A DNA stretch of 41,671 bases from the NCBI GenBank assembly GCA_017480345.1, contig JAFVAU010000003.1, positions 1 to 41,671 of the forward strand, given 5' to 3'. The stretch is from Bacteroidales bacterium (GTDB taxonomy: Bacteria > Bacteroidota > Bacteroidia > Bacteroidales > UBA932). Every line of letters starts with the position of its first letter. The stretch's first letter is position 1. Positions 32,639 through 38,891 of the stretch are shown one piece after another. The translations under genes and the position numbers were made by a program. The notes under the pieces were generated by a model. That model saw only the letters and a program-made list of their open reading frames with translations. It had not been told where the DNA came from and did not search any database.

Positions 32639-32806
32639 ATGAAAAAGTACAATTTCTTCAGCAAGAAATGCGCCGCCATCAAGCTGGCGTTCCTGAAGGA
32701 GATTCCTGAGCGCGTGGCCAAGTGCTACTACATTCAGGGGCCGCAAGGGCATGAAAAGAAAATTGCCCTGGACAGAGATTTAGTAGAATGGGAATCTGAA
32801 CTTTAA
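32639..32806 (+). CDS. 55-aa basic small protein downstream of the structured leader
   Basis: A 55-aa ORF with a basic N-terminal half (MKKYNFFSKKCAAIKLAFLK) and an acidic C-terminus (DRDLVEWESEL); two Cys. Not recognised. It is the only ORF that the 32506-32537 promoter can serve; the leader would be about 98 nt. Codon usage looks like neighbouring genes. It could be the regulated gene of the leader, or a small antitoxin- or phage-type protein. Confidence 0.5.
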   Translation: MKKYNFFSKKCAAIKLAFLKEIPERVAKCYYIQGPQGHEKKIALDRDLVEWESEL

Positions 32807-32870
32807 GCAATTCCGGACATCTGAAAAAACCCAAGTTGGACTACTTCAAAAGCTCGGCGGTCTGGTGATA

Positions 32871-33248
32871 TCATTTTTCTGTCTCCTTCAGTATTGCATT
32901 GACTTCTTCTGTCCGGTTTCTCCGCCCGGCATAGCGGAGAAGGGTTTTACGGCTGACGGCATACCGGCTGAATGCCGCGGCATAGATGGCGTAGGCCTCC
33001 GAGCCGGTAAGGGCATGGAGGGCATTGTCGCACAGGATGTCCACAAGAATTTTTTCAAGAGTGGGGACGGTAACCCCGCCCGAGACTTCAACGGGGGCCT
33101 GGCTCACCTGCGGTGTGACCACAACCAGTTCCCTGCCGGGGGCAAGCCGGGAAAGAAGGCTCCTCTCCGAATCTTGGAGGATGAGCGAGTCCGTCAGGTT
33201 TTCAAGGGCGTCGGCGACAGAACCAGCCGCAAGGCGTTTCGCACCCAC
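32871..33248 (-). pseudogene. Truncated DUF6577-like protein (C-terminal half)
   Basis: About 125 codons from a GTG at 33248. The C-terminal half has VTVPTLEKILVDILCD and a basic RYAGRRNRTEEVNAIL, which match the end of DUF6577 proteins (wHTH proteins of about 240 aa, often in type IV toxin-antitoxin-like loci). The N-terminal winged-helix half is missing. The frame overlaps the end of the DUF6088 gene (33194-33248) in a different frame. A deletion that joined two genes is the simplest reading; expression by coupling from DUF6088 remains possible. Confidence 0.5.
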
Positions 33249-33826
33249 AGGGGTGCAAGGGAAAGGTCGCGGCTGAAGTCTTCTGCAGGAATGTTCTTCA
33301 GCTGCTCACGGATGACAGCCATCTGGGCTTCGGTTACCTGCTCTTCGCCGATTTCCCGGAGGGCGGTTACAATCAAAGCCATCAAAGAAGACTTGTAGGC
33401 GAAGGTGCGCATCTCCGAGGTGTGTTTGAAGAGGATGCCGCGGCCTTTGCCGATGGAGACCCGCCGGGGTGAACCGTCGGTGACGAACACCACATTGGCA
33501 GGAATCTGGGTGCTCAAGCCCAGCCGGTAGAGGGCATAGGCACCGGTGGGTGCGATACGGACCCTGTCCCTTGCCGCGATGGCCTGTGCAATCTCCTCGA
33601 CGGAAGGAAGAATGCTTCCCCCGCCCCAGCGTTCATCGACACGGGGATAACAATAGATACCCTGCGCAACGCGCGTGAGGACGCCATTCTCGCAAAGGCG
33701 CACCAGCGCCGAACGCACTGCATCGGAGGTCCCTGCATCGGCAAAAGTATCCGGGAAAAAGAGCGCACCGCGCCCCGCCTCCTCAACACGCCGCTTGATG
33801 GAATTGTATGTGCTTTGGTCTGCCAT
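33194..33826 (-). CDS. DUF6088 / AbiEi-like antitoxin
   Basis: A 210-aa protein with an N-terminal winged helix (about residues 15-60: SDAVRSALVRLCENGVLTRV, then AQGIYCYPR) followed by the AbiEi-like core (AIAARDRVRIAPTGAYALYR). DUF6088 proteins are the antitoxin and autorepressor half of type IV toxin-antitoxin-like pairs (family knowledge). The usual partner, an AbiEii-type nucleotidyltransferase, is absent: downstream there is only a truncated DUF6577 piece. The promoter is embedded in a 14-bp inverted repeat (33834-33870) that is the likely autoregulation site. Confidence 0.75.
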   Translation of the reverse strand: MADQSTYNSIKRRVEEAGRGALFFPDTFADAGTSDAVRSALVRLCENGVLTRVAQGIYCYPRVDERWGGGSILPSVEEIAQAIAARDRVRIAPTGAYALYRLGLSTQIPANVVFVTDGSPRRVSIGKGRGILFKHTSEMRTFAYKSSLMALIVTALREIGEEQVTEAQMAVIREQLKNIPAEDFSRDLSLAPLWVRNALRLVLSPTPLKT

Positions 33827-33833
33827 AACACAA

Positions 33834-33873
33834 GTTTTGCCACAAATATATGACAAATTTGTGGCAAAACAAA
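33834..33873 (-). promoter_or_regulatory. Promoter with palindromic operator of the DUF6088 gene
   Basis: Perfect 14-bp inverted repeat, 33834-33847 and 33857-33870, around the -7 box TATATTTG (33843-33850, minus). The -33 TTTG at 33870-33873 is 19 nt upstream. One operator arm covers the spacer, the other the start region, so a dimeric repressor bound here would block RNA polymerase. Confidence 0.75.
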
Positions 33874-33906
33874 ACCTTGAAAGAGAATTAATCCGCAGAA
33901 ATACCC

Positions 33907-33970
33907 TTGTCCACGTCCACGGGGCGTGGACAATTCCTCCGGGCGTGGACAGTTGTGGACAGGGTGGACA
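33907..33970. repeat. Cluster of GTGGACA repeats
   Basis: Four direct GTGGACA copies (33926, 33945, 33955, 33964) plus one inverted TGTCCAC (33909) lie in 64 bp. TTGTCCACG/CGTGGACAA (33907-33915, 33925-33933) forms a perfect 9-bp inverted repeat. Located between the divergent DUF6088 operator and the small membrane protein gene. Could be a protein-binding array. Confidence 0.6.
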
Positions 33971-34012
33971 GGTTGCATTCTGGCTGTTCCTCCCGTTCCG
34001 GGACGGAACAGA

Positions 34013-34043
34013 TTGGCGGTATTGAGGAAAATGAGTATTTTTG
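34013..34043 (+). promoter_or_regulatory. Promoter of the small membrane protein / deoxyribosyltransferase-like pair
   Basis: TTGG (34013-34016), a 19-nt spacer, TATTTTTG (34036-34043). Predicted leader about 20 nt. Confidence 0.6.
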
Positions 34044-34066
34044 CAGACAGCAAGCATTTTACTGCA

Positions 34067-34273
34067 ATGAGTAGATTCAAGGATACGCTCCACAGGATGT
34101 TCAACTATGGGTGGTTTGTTTTCTGGTTAGTCATTATCGTCCTCCTGGGCATTTTGGCTGCGGTAATCATGACTGACATTATGGGAACGCCTGTGATTGG
34201 ATGGATTTGTATCTTCCTTACTCTGGTCGCAGTATTGCTGTATATGCTGATTGTTTGCGTTCTATTCCGCTAA
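34067..34273 (+). CDS. Small membrane protein, two helices
   Basis: A 68-aa protein with two hydrophobic helices (about residues 14-37 and 45-67) and a basic N-terminus (MSRFKDTLHR). Not recognised. A TTGG-N19-TATTTTTG promoter (34013-34043) points to the ATG at 34067 rather than to upstream in-frame starts. It ends 11 nt before the deoxyribosyltransferase-like gene and is likely cotranscribed with it. Confidence 0.55.
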   Translation: MSRFKDTLHRMFNYGWFVFWLVIIVLLGILAAVIMTDIMGTPVIGWICIFLTLVAVLLYMLIVCVLFR

Positions 34274-34284
34274 TATCATCCCCT

Positions 34285-34707
34285 ATGGCCAGAATCTACG
34301 TCGCCTCCAGCTGGAGGAACAAATACCAGCCCGAAGTGGTGGCCGCCCTCAGGAAGGCCGGCCACGAGGTCTATGATTTCCGGAATCCCAAGGACAACCC
34401 CGGCGGTATCCATTGGGCCGATGTGGATGAAAACTGGCAGGGCTGGCAGCCGGAAGAGTACATCCGGAATCTCATCCACCCTGTGGCCGAAAAAGGCTTC
34501 AAGGCCGATTTGGACGCCATGCTCTGGGCCGACACCTGCGTCCTGGTGCTTCCCTGCGGCCGCAGCGCCCACACCGAAGCCGGATGGTTTGCCGGCCGCG
34601 GCCTCAAAACCATTGTCTATATGCCGGAGAAGCAGGAGCCGGAGTTGATGTATAAGCTGTTTGACGGGGTGGTGGGGAGCTTGGAGGAACTGGTTGACGG
34701 CTTTTGA
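34285..34707 (+). CDS. Nucleoside 2-deoxyribosyltransferase-like protein
   Basis: A 140-aa protein of the nucleoside 2-deoxyribosyltransferase-like fold. It starts ARIYVASSWRNKYQPEVV (the Rossmann-like first strand and loop), has an acidic KADLDAMLWADTCVLVLP segment, and SAHTEAGWFAGRGLKTIVY, where the Glu of HTEAGW is at the catalytic position. Similar small proteins occur in phage and accessory regions and may salvage or modify nucleotides; substrate unknown. The start at 34285 was chosen over an upstream frame that overlaps the membrane protein gene. Confidence 0.65.
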   Translation: MARIYVASSWRNKYQPEVVAALRKAGHEVYDFRNPKDNPGGIHWADVDENWQGWQPEEYIRNLIHPVAEKGFKADLDAMLWADTCVLVLPCGRSAHTEAGWFAGRGLKTIVYMPEKQEPELMYKLFDGVVGSLEELVDGF

Positions 34708-34734
34708 TAACACACTGCGCTAATGTATTTATCT

Positions 34735-34929
34735 ATGAACACAATCTATATTATTCCAACAGAAGGGCTTCCGCAAGATACTGGTTATCTGGAAATCATG
34801 GCCATGACAAAAGAAGACATAGCCAAGCTTCCTCATGAGAAATTGACTCTTTCAGAATTTGAGAACGAGTGGAACGATGACCTCAAAGGGCAGTTCGACA
34901 GCACGCGACAGTTTATCAGGGTGTTTTAG
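34735..34929 (+). CDS. Small acidic protein of unknown function
   Basis: A 64-aa protein (68 if the ATG at 34723 is used), MNTIYIIPTEGLPQDTGYLE at the start and an acidic middle. No family assigned. It ends one base before the convergent DUF2075 gene stop at 34931. Codon use is AT-richer than genes before 29 kb, like the rest of the accessory region. Confidence 0.45.
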   Translation: MNTIYIIPTEGLPQDTGYLEIMAMTKEDIAKLPHEKLTLSEFENEWNDDLKGQFDSTRQFIRVF

Positions 34930-34930
34930 T

Positions 34931-37033
34931 TTAAATTTCTTTAAACCCAATACTCTTCAGGAACTGGAACGTCGGATCATAGAACTCTGGCCTTCTTGTT
35001 GCATCATCAGGATTCCCTTCAGGAATACAAATAATCATCCCCTGGCGAGCACGAGTCAGAAGAACACGATACGCATTGGTCTGATACAATTGACGTTCCG
35101 GCTTATTGATATTATTCCATCTGGAGCTAAGGAACTCACGATGCTCCCATCCTTTTGCATTATACCGAAAATCCGCATCCCACATCACACAAGTCCAGTC
35201 CAGCTCTAAGCCCTGAACTTGAAACTCTGTACAAACATCCTCAAGAAATTGGGAGGAACGGATATCGTTTTCGTCATCCAGAAACCAATGAACATGGTCG
35301 GGGTTTACCCGAACATCTATGGCCAGTGGTTTCAAACGGTAAGCCTGTGACGAACACACGATGCCCATTCGTTCAGATCCGCGAGCATGTACTTTGAGCC
35401 AGTCCTTTGCCCTATCTAGGCTGCGAGTAAGAACTATAGGGTAGCGATCTTTGATCTCAGCATAGTTGGCGCGCGCTGAATCGGAATCCATCTCAAGTAT
35501 ATCGTGTACGAGGCGAGAAAGGCTTTCAGCGCGGAAAGACCGCTTGTTTACTGAAAGGTGCAAACGCATGTCAACCGTCACATTGGGATTGCACTGGAGT
35601 CGTTCCTCAACCCGGCCTTCATCGTATTCTTTATCGGTGAGATTCGGGGAAATATAGACTTTCCAATTCTTGAATTTGCCATTGACGGCATTAATCCATT
35701 CGCTGATTCCCGCCTCACCCGTGTTAATCTCCTGTCCACCCCCAACAAGGCAAACAATCACAGCCCAGTCTTGCCGAAGATTGAGGGACCATATCAAGAA
35801 TTCCGGCTCAGAATAAGGAAAGCCAGGTATCCCCTTTTTCCTATTCAGCCATGACGACAATTGCTCCTTGGTCCATGCTCTCTGGGCTTCGTCAAAAATA
35901 GCGACATTTTCAACACCTTCAAACTTTTCGGTCCCCAACTTCCTGTATTTGGACTCATCCACCAGTAAAAGGTCGCCCTGCATGGCAAGTCCAGTGTCCG
36001 TAGTCTTCAGAACATTCAGATAATCATTGCGATAATGGTGGATAATCTGAATGAATGATTTCACCTCTCTTCTTGCGTCTGTGATATTGATTCGTTTTCC
36101 TTCTTCAGCGCTTTGCCGTTTCTTGTCACGAGCAAGGGCTTCCGTTAAGACATCCACAAGCGGTCCGTTTCCGGATAGATACACAGCCATCTCGGGTGTC
36201 CCTTTCTCACTCTGTTCAAATTGATGAATGGCCACATTCAGTCCAACCAAAGTCTTTCCAGCACCGGGTACTCCTGTAACGAAACAAATAGCTTTTTCTC
36301 CACGTTCTTTGGTTTTTGCTATAACATCCACAAGATAAGCGGTAGTACTTTTCAAATCCGTTTTATCAGACTCGTGCTTGGTAATTTCTTCCACGCTATG
36401 GTGTGTATACATATAGCTTGCTGCCTGTATGATAGTAGGTGTAGGAGCATAGCGTGAATATAGCCAGCGAGAGTCGTCAGGGTCAGAATTGCTATCCCTG
36501 AGAATATTTGGACGGGCTGCGATGGAAACTACCGTCAGAAGATCTGTCAGCAACGCGGCATTTGTGAGCAGCGGTTCGTAAACTTCGTCATTATAGGCAC
36601 TTGGATGCCAATTAAACGATGAATGCTTAGCTTCCGTTGCAACCAAAATCGGGACGATTGTTTTGTCATGACTTGCCTCATGGAAATTCTTTAAATCCAG
36701 TGCATAGTCCCACACTTGCTCTACATCGGCCCTGTTAAAAGAAACTTCTCCGGCTTTGAATTCAATGGTAAAAATTACGCCATCCAACAGTAAAATAACA
36801 TCCACGCGTTTACCAAGACGGGGGATATTGTATTCAAAGATAATCTGCCCTCGGCATCCAAAGCCATCTCCACCGGAAATGCGGTTCAGGGCATCTTTCA
36901 TGATACTGATTTCCTCCTGCCAAGCTTTTCGTTGTGTAAGAGTTATATCAAATTCACTGTTCTGAGCCAATTGCTGAAGAACAGTTTCATCCGATAAGAA
37001 ATCATAGATAGAAGCGTGGTAGTAACAAAGCAT
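34931..37033 (-). CDS. Nuclease-like/DUF2075 helicase-type NTPase
   Basis: A 700-aa protein. The N-terminal part has RLGKRVDVILLL...GVIFTIEFKAGE, the D...E-x-K pattern of a PD-(D/E)XK nuclease fold. Then an SF1-type ATPase: Walker A TGVPGAGKTLVGLN, a DEAQ Walker B in VAIFDEAQRAW, and a late QTNAYRVLLTRARQGMIIC (motif VI-like). This is the DUF2075 family, related to the Schlafen group 3 helicase; such proteins occur in accessory islands and are suspected phage-defence factors. It is transcribed from a leaderless promoter (37037-37068), with the -7 box 3 nt before the ATG. It lies next to a vsr remnant. Confidence 0.78.
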   Translation of the reverse strand: MLCYYHASIYDFLSDETVLQQLAQNSEFDITLTQRKAWQEEISIMKDALNRISGGDGFGCRGQIIFEYNIPRLGKRVDVILLLDGVIFTIEFKAGEVSFNRADVEQVWDYALDLKNFHEASHDKTIVPILVATEAKHSSFNWHPSAYNDEVYEPLLTNAALLTDLLTVVSIAARPNILRDSNSDPDDSRWLYSRYAPTPTIIQAASYMYTHHSVEEITKHESDKTDLKSTTAYLVDVIAKTKERGEKAICFVTGVPGAGKTLVGLNVAIHQFEQSEKGTPEMAVYLSGNGPLVDVLTEALARDKKRQSAEEGKRINITDARREVKSFIQIIHHYRNDYLNVLKTTDTGLAMQGDLLLVDESKYRKLGTEKFEGVENVAIFDEAQRAWTKEQLSSWLNRKKGIPGFPYSEPEFLIWSLNLRQDWAVIVCLVGGGQEINTGEAGISEWINAVNGKFKNWKVYISPNLTDKEYDEGRVEERLQCNPNVTVDMRLHLSVNKRSFRAESLSRLVHDILEMDSDSARANYAEIKDRYPIVLTRSLDRAKDWLKVHARGSERMGIVCSSQAYRLKPLAIDVRVNPDHVHWFLDDENDIRSSQFLEDVCTEFQVQGLELDWTCVMWDADFRYNAKGWEHREFLSSRWNNINKPERQLYQTNAYRVLLTRARQGMIICIPEGNPDDATRRPEFYDPTFQFLKSIGFKEI

Positions 37034-37036
37034 GTA

Positions 37037-37068
37037 CAAAAATAGTGATAAAAACGGCGCTATACAAA
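37037..37068 (-). promoter_or_regulatory. Leaderless promoter of the DUF2075 gene
   Basis: Minus strand TTTG (37065-37068), 20-nt spacer, TATTTTTG (37037-37044), then 3 nt and the ATG at 37033. Transcription should start at the start codon itself. Confidence 0.7.
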
Positions 37069-37079
37069 AAAATGTAGTC

Positions 37080-37151
37080 AACGACCGCCGCCTCCCAGGC
37101 TCTCCGGACATCGTCCTCCCCAAGTACCGCACCGTCATCTTCGTCCACGGC
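37080..37151 (+). pseudogene. Remnant of a very-short-patch repair endonuclease (vsr)
   Basis: A 24-codon piece reads NDRRLPGSPDIVLPKYRTVI and then FVHG, the core signature of Vsr endonucleases. The expected CFWHGH and the rest of the enzyme are absent; after FVHG the frame is broken and another short frame begins (AIRKNGEILRSAQEDRKKAR, ending 37299). Vsr normally pairs with a cytosine methyltransferase, none of which is left here. A decayed restriction-modification locus is likely. Confidence 0.55.
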
Positions 37152-37264
37152 ATCGGCCATCCGGAAGAACGGCGAGATCCTTCGCTCCGCTCAGGAGGAC
37201 AGAAAGAAAGCCCGCGCCCTCTATCAGGAAGAGCGCAGGCAGACAAAACAGCGGGAAGCCGCCC

Positions 37265-37432
37265 TTACGGAAGAGCTTCACCGGAAGTTTCCTCACTGAC
37301 CTTCTCGGCCTCAAAGAACACCAGTCCCAAATCGTCAGCCAGCCCTTCCGCGGCGTCCATGGCCTCCGGAGAGAGGTAGCGGGCGGCGCGGAGGAAGGAG
37401 GCGGAGTGAGATGCCCGGTCGGAGCCGAGCAT
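37265..37432 (-). pseudogene. Short ORF/remnant beginning in a palindromic element
   Basis: A 55-codon frame, MLGSDRASHSASFLRAARYL at the start then SPEAMDAAEGLADDLGLVFF. The start codon lies in the ATGCCCGG-type palindrome. No family recognised; it may be the tail of a lost gene read from a repeat. On the same strand, 37442-37590 carries another coding-like fragment (RWLHVRKDGAPVSVSQIWAL) with no start codon. Confidence 0.3.
37411..37432. repeat. Palindromic element, third copy (one mismatch)
   Basis: Arms ATGCCCGG / CCGAGCAT (one mismatch), loop TCGGAG, followed by GACG. Same family as the elements in uvrD and uvrA, here in decayed intergenic DNA. Confidence 0.7.
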
Positions 37433-37641
37433 GACGAACAATCAGACCATCAACCTAATCAACTTCCCATCCCTTACAAACATCTCCGGATACTTGAAGA
37501 ACAGCGCCCAAATCTGGCTAACACTCACCGGAGCACCATCCTTCCGCACATGCAGCCACCGGGCTTCTTTTGGTACGGGTAACTCTACTCATAAACACAA
37601 ATTTTATGCGATAGGTGTTTGGAAAGTGTGGGCATCAACAG

Positions 37642-38058
37642 CTAAATTGCCGCCATTTCCCGGCCAAGTTGCCGGACTGTTTCAAGAATCTGATTTGTTC
37701 GCTTCTCAGAAGGTTTCTTGATACCATAGATGTAACGAGAAAGCAGGCTCTTGTTGATGCCTATGGTTCTGGCCACCTCGGATACATTCAGCTGCGGGAA
37801 CCGCTTGAACACATGGGCAATGACATTATTGGTGTCCGGCTCGGCTGTTTCGTAAAAACTGCTGATGTGGATATCCTCATCAATATCATCCCAATGCAGG
37901 TCGTCCCCCTCCAGGCCTATTTCATAACGGGCGCGCTGTTGTTCAGTTGCTTCGAACAACAGCGGAAAAGCCTCCAATGGACGACTGTATGTGTTTCCCT
38001 GGTCAGTCTTGATGAAGATACGTCCCTTATCAAACCAAACCTTAATAATCTTTTCCAT
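37642..38058 (-). CDS. DUF2442 protein with C-terminal HTH
   Basis: A 138-aa protein: a DUF2442 domain (about residues 1-75: KVWFDKGRIFIKTDQGNTYS, and a YEIGLEGDDLHWDDIDEDIH segment) joined to an XRE-like helix-turn-helix (VARTIGINKSLLSRYIYGIK). DUF2442 proteins are commonly paired with DUF4160 proteins in small two-gene units that look like toxin-antitoxin modules. The start at 38058 was chosen so the domain begins correctly; it is 4 nt after the DUF4160 stop. Confidence 0.78.
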   Translation of the reverse strand: MEKIIKVWFDKGRIFIKTDQGNTYSRPLEAFPLLFEATEQQRARYEIGLEGDDLHWDDIDEDIHISSFYETAEPDTNNVIAHVFKRFPQLNVSEVARTIGINKSLLSRYIYGIKKPSEKRTNQILETVRQLGREMAAI

Positions 38059-38062
38059 GCGG

Positions 38063-38296
38063 CTATTCGTCAAAATATTCATTCCAAGACTTGATGAAGT
38101 CCTCACGATATTGCACGACAGCATCAATGGCCTTTTTCAAGTCTTTTGGTTTCACTCCCTTGTTCTCAACGACCTCGGCCGTTTCAACATTGATTTTTGC
38201 CTTGCCATCTCCCGTCTCCACGTGAACATGAATAGGCAAATGTTCGTCTGAATAGAAAAAGAACCGAAGTCCGAACAGATACAGTATTGTTGGCAT
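38063..38296 (-). CDS. DUF4160 protein
   Basis: A 77-aa DUF4160 protein: MPTILYLFGLRFFFYSDEHL, then PIHVHVETGDGKAKI and a C-terminal helix ending FIKSWNEYFDE. First gene of a pair with the DUF2442-HTH gene. Function is unproven; DUF4160/DUF2442 pairs are often listed as putative toxin-antitoxin systems, in which this small protein would be the toxin-like part. Confidence 0.8.
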   Translation of the reverse strand: MPTILYLFGLRFFFYSDEHLPIHVHVETGDGKAKINVETAEVVENKGVKPKDLKKAIDAVVQYREDFIKSWNEYFDE

Positions 38297-38417
38297 ATCA
38301 AATAATCTTTATATTGCAAATATGGGGATAAATTTTTATACCTCAAAATCTTTTTACGCGATTGATAATATGCAGAGTACCCCTAAGCTACATAATCCAG
38401 TACTTTCCGGTTGGCTT

Positions 38418-38470
38418 CGTCTCACTCTCGTCTCACTCTCGTCTCACTCCCGTCTCACTCCTCTCACTCT
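38418..38470. repeat. 11-bp tandem repeat, four full units plus a partial
   Basis: CGTCTCACTCT, CGTCTCACTCT, CGTCTCACTCC, CGTCTCACTCC at 38418-38461, then TCTCACTCT. It is followed by two TTTTGCGGCA repeats. The stretch 38297-38571 between the DUF4160 gene and the tRNA-like repeat holds this and no convincing gene. Confidence 0.75.
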
Positions 38471-38573
38471 TTTTTGCGGCATTTTGCGGCATTTTGCCAT
38501 GTTTTGCAAGGTCAAAAACCACCGATTTTGGGCGCAAACCAGGTCAAATTTACCTAAAATGTCACTAAAACAA

Positions 38574-38610
38574 AAAGGGTAAACCGCTGATAATTAGTGA
38601 TTTACCCTTT
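38574..38610 (-). terminator. Terminator after tRNA-Asp fragment, copy 1
   Basis: AAAGGGTAAA (38574-38583) pairs with TTTACCCTTT (38601-38610) around an AT-rich loop. Read on the minus strand, it follows the tRNA 3' end and is trailed by a T-rich run, as a rho-independent terminator of a tRNA gene would be. Confidence 0.55.
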
Positions 38611-38612
38611 AA

Positions 38613-38658
38613 GCGGTGCGGACGAGGCTCGAACTCGCGACCCCCGGCGTGACAGGCC
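38613..38658 (-). repeat. tRNA-Asp (GUC) 3' half, direct repeat copy 1 (att-like)
   Basis: On the minus strand this reads as the 3' half of tRNA-Asp: anticodon loop CTGTCAC (anticodon GTC), stem GCCGG, variable GGGTC, T-arm GCGAG-TTCGAGC-CTCGT and acceptor CCGCACC-G. No D-arm or 5' acceptor strand precedes it, so it cannot be a tRNA. It is identical over 46 bp to 41531-41576. Integrases commonly cut tRNA genes at the anticodon loop, so this is a probable attachment-site remnant. Confidence 0.85.
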
Positions 38659-38839
38659 CGTAAAAATACCCACAACTTGCTCAAAATGAGCAACTTAGAG
38701 GATACGTCTCTTCATTCTCAATTATTTCTCAATGGGGCTGTAAAGCGGGATTCACGAACCAACGCTTCACCCGTGTTTACTACCTACTACAAAAGTACAA
38801 AAATCCCTCCGGAATAGCAAAAAAACTTGCGGATGCCGG

Positions 38840-38865
38840 CCCAAAACAACCGCCCAAAACAACCG
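38840..38865. repeat. 13-bp tandem repeat
   Basis: Two identical units (CCCAAAACAACCG) at 38840-38852 and 38853-38865, flanked by GCCGG and CCGGC that can pair. It follows the PP2C gene end (minus strand) and may act as a terminator-like structure. The stretch 38659-38839 contains flank sequence shared with 41577-41671 and no gene. Confidence 0.6.
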
Positions 38866-38891
38866 GCCTCTCCACCTCCTGTGGATGCTGT

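Noticed and set aside
38418-38470. CRISPR-like array
   Set aside because: Units are 11 bp and adjacent with no spacers; this is a simple tandem repeat. No cas genes in the window.
38322-38582. 86-codon + strand ORF over the 11-bp repeat
   Set aside because: The coding impression comes from the repeat (LVSLSSHS-type low complexity) and it runs into the terminator hairpin; no family or promoter.
38613-38658. Possible functional tRNA-Asp gene
   Set aside because: Only the anticodon loop and 3' half are present; D-arm and 5' acceptor strand are missing, as in the copy at 41531.
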